Assembly (NCBI GenBank): GCA_900770295.1
Contig: CAAGJQ010000041.1
Span: forward strand, 1 to 15,131
Length of the DNA stretch: 15,131 nt
Reading direction: 5' to 3'
Origin: an uncultured Oscillibacter sp.
GTDB lineage: Bacteria; Bacillota; Clostridia; Oscillospirales; Oscillospiraceae
Both the position numbers and the translations under genes were made by a program. Of the stretch, positions 12,916 to 15,131 are shown piece by piece (positions within the stretch are counted from its first letter, which is position 1; each line of letters starts with the position of its first letter). Below the pieces are notes generated by a model. That model was not told the DNA's origin and searched no databases. It worked only from the letters and a program-made list of their open reading frames with translations.

Positions 12916-14217
12916 ATGAAGAAACACGCTTACAGGGACATTTTTGTCATAGGCTTTGCGCTGTTTTCCATGTTTTTCGGCGCCGGAAATGTGATCTTTC
13001 CTCCCTACCTGGGACTTGGCTGCGGCGCCCAGTGGTTTCTGGGCTTCGTGTGCTACTACGCGGCTGATATCGGTCTCGCCCTTCTGGCGCTGTTCGCCAT
13101 TCTCCGCATCGGCAGCACGGAGGGCATCACCCGCCGCATCGGGAACCTGCCCTCCAAGATCATGATGAGCGCCATCGTGCTGTGTATCGGCCCCATGCTG
13201 GCCATTCCCCGCACCGCCGCCACTACATACGAGATGTCCCTGTCTCCCCTGGTCTCCGGGTTCAGCTCGGTGCTGTTTTCCGTCCTGTTCTTCCTGCTCA
13301 TCATGGTTCTGTGCCTGAAGCAGTCCGCCGTTGTGGACATTGTGGGCAAGTTCCTGACCCCCGCGCTGTTGATTGGCCTGCTGGTTCTGATCATCGTGGG
13401 CATCGCACGGCCTATCGGCCCCGTCCCTGACTACGTTCTGGTGGACAACGTGCCCGCCACCGGTATCGAGGCCGGTTATCAGACCATGGATGTGCTGGCC
13501 GCCATGGTGTTCGGCATTATCATCCTGAAAAGCGCCCGCGACAAGGGCTACTCGGAGAAAAACGAGCAGTTCCGAGTGGTGGCCGGTGCCGGCCTCGTGG
13601 CAGGCGCGGCGCTGCTGGCGGTCTATCTGGGTCTGACTTACCTGGGGGTCACGACCTCCCGGTTCTTCAATCTCTCCGTGCCCCGCACCTTCCTGGTGAC
13701 GGCCATCGTGCGGAACCTGCTGGGTCGCTCCGGCATCATCCTGTTCGCCGTCATCGTGGCCCTGGCCTGCATCACCACAGCCATCGCCCTGGTCAGCTCC
13801 GCCGCCTCCTATTTCTCCGAGCTCTCCAACGGCCGTCTCTCCTACACCAAGCTGGTCATTGCCGTCTGTGTATTCAGCGCCGTGGCCTCCAACTTCGGTC
13901 TGGATCAGATCGTCTCCATCGCCGCGCCCATTCTGAACATCATCTACCCGCCCACGCTGGTCCTGATCGTCCTGGCCTTCTTTGACAAGCATATCCAGAG
14001 TGACTGGGTGTTCCGTCTGGCCGCCCTGGGAGCCATGGCGGCCAGCGTTTTGAGCGTCATCTCCGACTTTGGACTGGAAATTTCCTTCCTGAAGCATCTC
14101 CCGCTGTCCTCCCTCGGATTCGGCTGGGTCCTCCCTGCCGTGGTCTGCGGTCTGGTGGGAATGCTGTTCGGCAACTCCCGTAAAATCGCGGAGAGCCGCC
14201 GTCTCCCCAAGGTATGA
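12916..14217 (+). CDS. brnQ: Branched-chain amino acid:cation symporter (LIVCS family)
   Basis: The 433-residue protein has about 12 membrane helices throughout and fits the length of BrnQ carriers, which import leucine, isoleucine and valine with Na+ or H+ across the cytoplasmic membrane. The N-terminal FFGAGNVIFPP (20-30) and the helix 3 motif IPRTAATTYE (97-106) are hallmarks of the family. Further typical stretches are YQTMDVLAAMVFGIIIL and ACITTAIALVSSAASYFSEL. The ATG at 12916 has AGAGG about 7 bases upstream, and no alternative start is needed. It is a single-gene transcript with its own promoter, operator-like palindrome and terminator, and reads away from the DUF4358 lipoprotein gene. 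The exporter genes azlCD are elsewhere in the window, so import and export are separately controlled. Confidence 0.96.
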   Translation: MKKHAYRDIFVIGFALFSMFFGAGNVIFPPYLGLGCGAQWFLGFVCYYAADIGLALLALFAILRIGSTEGITRRIGNLPSKIMMSAIVLCIGPMLAIPRTAATTYEMSLSPLVSGFSSVLFSVLFFLLIMVLCLKQSAVVDIVGKFLTPALLIGLLVLIIVGIARPIGPVPDYVLVDNVPATGIEAGYQTMDVLAAMVFGIIILKSARDKGYSEKNEQFRVVAGAGLVAGAALLAVYLGLTYLGVTTSRFFNLSVPRTFLVTAIVRNLLGRSGIILFAVIVALACITTAIALVSSAASYFSELSNGRLSYTKLVIAVCVFSAVASNFGLDQIVSIAAPILNIIYPPTLVLIVLAFFDKHIQSDWVFRLAALGAMAASVLSVISDFGLEISFLKHLPLSSLGFGWVLPAVVCGLVGMLFGNSRKIAESRRLPKV

Positions 14218-14242
14218 TACCCCTTGGCAGAACCTCAACCGC

Positions 14243-14277
14243 CAGGCGTGAAGCAACCGGCTTCACGCCTGTTTTTT
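14243..14277 (+). terminator. Rho-independent terminator of brnQ
   Basis: CAGGCGTGAAG (14243-14253) pairs perfectly with CTTCACGCCTG (14261-14271) around a 7-base loop and is followed by six T residues (14272-14277). It lies 25 bases after the brnQ stop. Confidence 0.92.
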
Positions 14278-14378
14278 GATGCGCCGGTCCGTTTTTCCTG
14301 TCCCGGCTATTCCGTGCGGGCAGTCCTGCAAGGTATCTAAATTTTTTTCTTTGCTCCTAAATATTATTATATGCCGTC

Positions 14379-14407
14379 TTGTTTTTGCCAAAAAAGTGCG
14401 GTATACT
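14379..14407 (+). promoter_or_regulatory. Promoter of the NuoF/GltD-type oxidoreductase gene
   Basis: TTGTTT (-35, 14379-14384) and TATACT (-10, 14402-14407) have 17-bp spacing, preceded by an A/T-rich tract (14340-14370). It is downstream of the brnQ terminator and about 140 bases before the start codon, leaving a long structured leader. Confidence 0.65.
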
Positions 14408-14445
14408 TAGTAAATATACCCATAAGTGGGAACTCCTGTATGGGA

Positions 14446-14505
14446 CCGGAGCCATGTGCGGGCCCATGGACGCACCGGGATGCCCGTCCCGGTACGATCT
14501 TCCGG
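14446..14505 (+). ncRNA. Structured leader RNA, possible three-way junction (cis-regulatory candidate)
   Basis: Three helices nest within the leader. CCGGA (14446-14450) pairs with TCCGG (14501-14505). Inside it, CCATG (14452-14456) pairs with CATGG (14465-14469), and ACCGGGA (14474-14480) pairs with TCCCGGT (14487-14493) with a 6-base loop. Together they make a closed three-way junction between promoter and gene. I cannot name a riboswitch class from the sequence. A molybdenum-cofactor type element is one idea, suggested only by the redox gene downstream. Confidence 0.4.
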
Positions 14506-14549
14506 ACAATCTGCCAGACCCGCGTCTTTGCATACCCTGAAGGAAAGGA

Positions 14550-15131
14550 ATGGACAGCAACATGAGCAGACTCGAAGTAAAAACCCCCGGTCAGGCACAG
14601 GCTGTGGTGGAACAGCTGTACCGGAACATGGAGCGGCGGATCGCCGCCAGCCCGCCGGGCCTGTGCCCTGTGGACATGGCTCTGAATTTTCTGAACCTGT
14701 GCCAGGCCCAGACCTGCGGCAAGTGCGTGCCCTGCCGCATCGGCCTGACCCAGCTCTCCAACATGATCCGGGAAGTGCTGGACGGAGAGCCCAGCATCGG
14801 TATCCTGCGCCGCATCGAAAACACCGCCCAGGTCATCGTGGACACCGCGGACTGCGCCATCGGCATCGACGCCGCCAATCTGGTGCTCATGGGCCTGAAG
14901 GGCTTCCGGGACGACTACGAGGAGCACATCCTCCACCACCGCTGTCTGGGAACGCTGAAAAACCCGGTGCCCTGCGTGGCATTGTGTCCCGCGGGCGTGG
15001 ACATCCCCGGCTACATCTCTCTTGTGAACGAGGGCCGCTGCGCCGACGCGGTGCGGCTCATCCGCAAGGACAATCCCTTCCCCACCGCCTGCGCCTACAT
15101 CTGCGAGCATCCCTGCGAGGCCCGCTGCCGC
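14550..15131 (+). CDS. Iron-sulfur flavoprotein: NuoF-type [4Fe-4S] domain fused to GltD-type Fe-S/FAD module; 3' end outside the window
   Basis: At least 194 codons are open to the window end. Residues about 45-110 match the C-terminal iron-sulfur domain of NuoF/HoxF: C56-G-K-C59-V-P-C62-R, with the fourth ligand C102 in TADCAIG. From about 140 the sequence becomes the N-terminal dicluster domain of GltD/NfnB-type NAD(P) oxidoreductases: C142-x3-C146-PAGVDIPGYI, then NPFPTAC181-x3-C185-x3-C189-x3-C193. The FAD and NAD(P) Rossmann motifs would follow beyond the edge. In family knowledge such proteins pass electrons between NAD(P)H and partner enzymes such as [FeFe] hydrogenase or formate dehydrogenase; which partner applies here is unknown. 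The ATG at 14550 has AAGGA 5 bases upstream; an in-frame ATG at 14562 is a close alternative. Confidence 0.85.
   Translation, partial: MDSNMSRLEVKTPGQAQAVVEQLYRNMERRIAASPPGLCPVDMALNFLNLCQAQTCGKCVPCRIGLTQLSNMIREVLDGEPSIGILRRIENTAQVIVDTADCAIGIDAANLVLMGLKGFRDDYEEHILHHRCLGTLKNPVPCVALCPAGVDIPGYISLVNEGRCADAVRLIRKDNPFPTACAYICEHPCEARCR

Noticed and set aside
12679..14256. 525-codon open frame on the - strand opposite brnQ
   Set aside because: Its composition is Gln/Gly/Asp/His-rich, which is the usual antisense of a hydrophobic membrane protein gene. It also crosses the brnQ promoter.
14454..14540. Possible 28-codon leader peptide ending in TGA right at the AAGGA of the oxidoreductase gene
   Set aside because: Its only upstream purine stretch (CGGAG) is 2 bases from the ATG, and the same bases are used by the leader helices. 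Coupling to the downstream gene is possible but not supported enough to annotate.

Overview
The window looks like chromosomal DNA of a low-oxygen Gram-positive of the GC-rich Clostridia (Oscillospiraceae type, e.g. the Flavonifractor/Lawsonibacter/Oscillibacter neighbourhood). This is an inference. It rests on the GC-rich coding sequence with AT-rich sigma-A type promoters, strong GGAGG-type ribosome binding sites, DUF1934/DUF4358/DUF6512/XpaC-TelA families typical of Firmicutes, and ferredoxin-type oxidoreductases. Most genes are ordinary chromosomal genes. I see no tRNA, rRNA, IS element, integrase, phage gene or CRISPR array.

Layout from left to right. (1) The 3' end of prfC (release factor 3) with a strong terminator. 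(2) A solo Gfo/Idh/MocA dehydrogenase with its own promoter, ending at a bidirectional terminator. (3) A leftward operon xpaC - telA - TPM-domain membrane protein (5099 to 1848), probably an envelope or stress module, whose last protein has a long Gly/Pro-rich tail with three 17-residue repeats. (4) A leftward DUF6512 membrane protein squeezed between two terminators. (5) A long leftward cluster murI - DUF1934 - argS - azlC - azlD (10008 to 5716) that begins at a good promoter. It has two overlapping gene pairs with non-ATG starts and a hairpin before azlC. (6) A divergent rightward pair: a small acidic protein of unknown function and a DUF362/ferredoxin protein. (7) A leftward DUF4358 lipoprotein convergent with it. 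(8) Rightward brnQ, whose promoter region also appears to hold a back-to-back promoter for the lipoprotein and a 25-bp palindrome over both. (9) At the right edge, a promoter and structured leader precede the start of an iron-sulfur flavoprotein that joins a NuoF-type [4Fe-4S] domain to a GltD-type Fe-S/FAD module; the gene is cut by the window end.

How the parts relate: D-glutamate supply for peptidoglycan (MurI), arginyl-tRNA charging (ArgS) and branched-chain amino acid export (AzlCD) share one transcriptional direction and probably one operon. BrnQ, the opposing branched-chain amino acid importer, is about 6 kb away under a separate, apparently operator-controlled promoter. The best candidates for undescribed biology are the shared brnQ/lipoprotein control region, the three-way-junction leader RNA in front of the Fe-S flavoprotein, and the unknown acidic protein paired with the DUF362 ferredoxin. 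Many long open frames opposite argS, telA, brnQ and the dehydrogenase are GC-rich antisense shadows and are not annotated.
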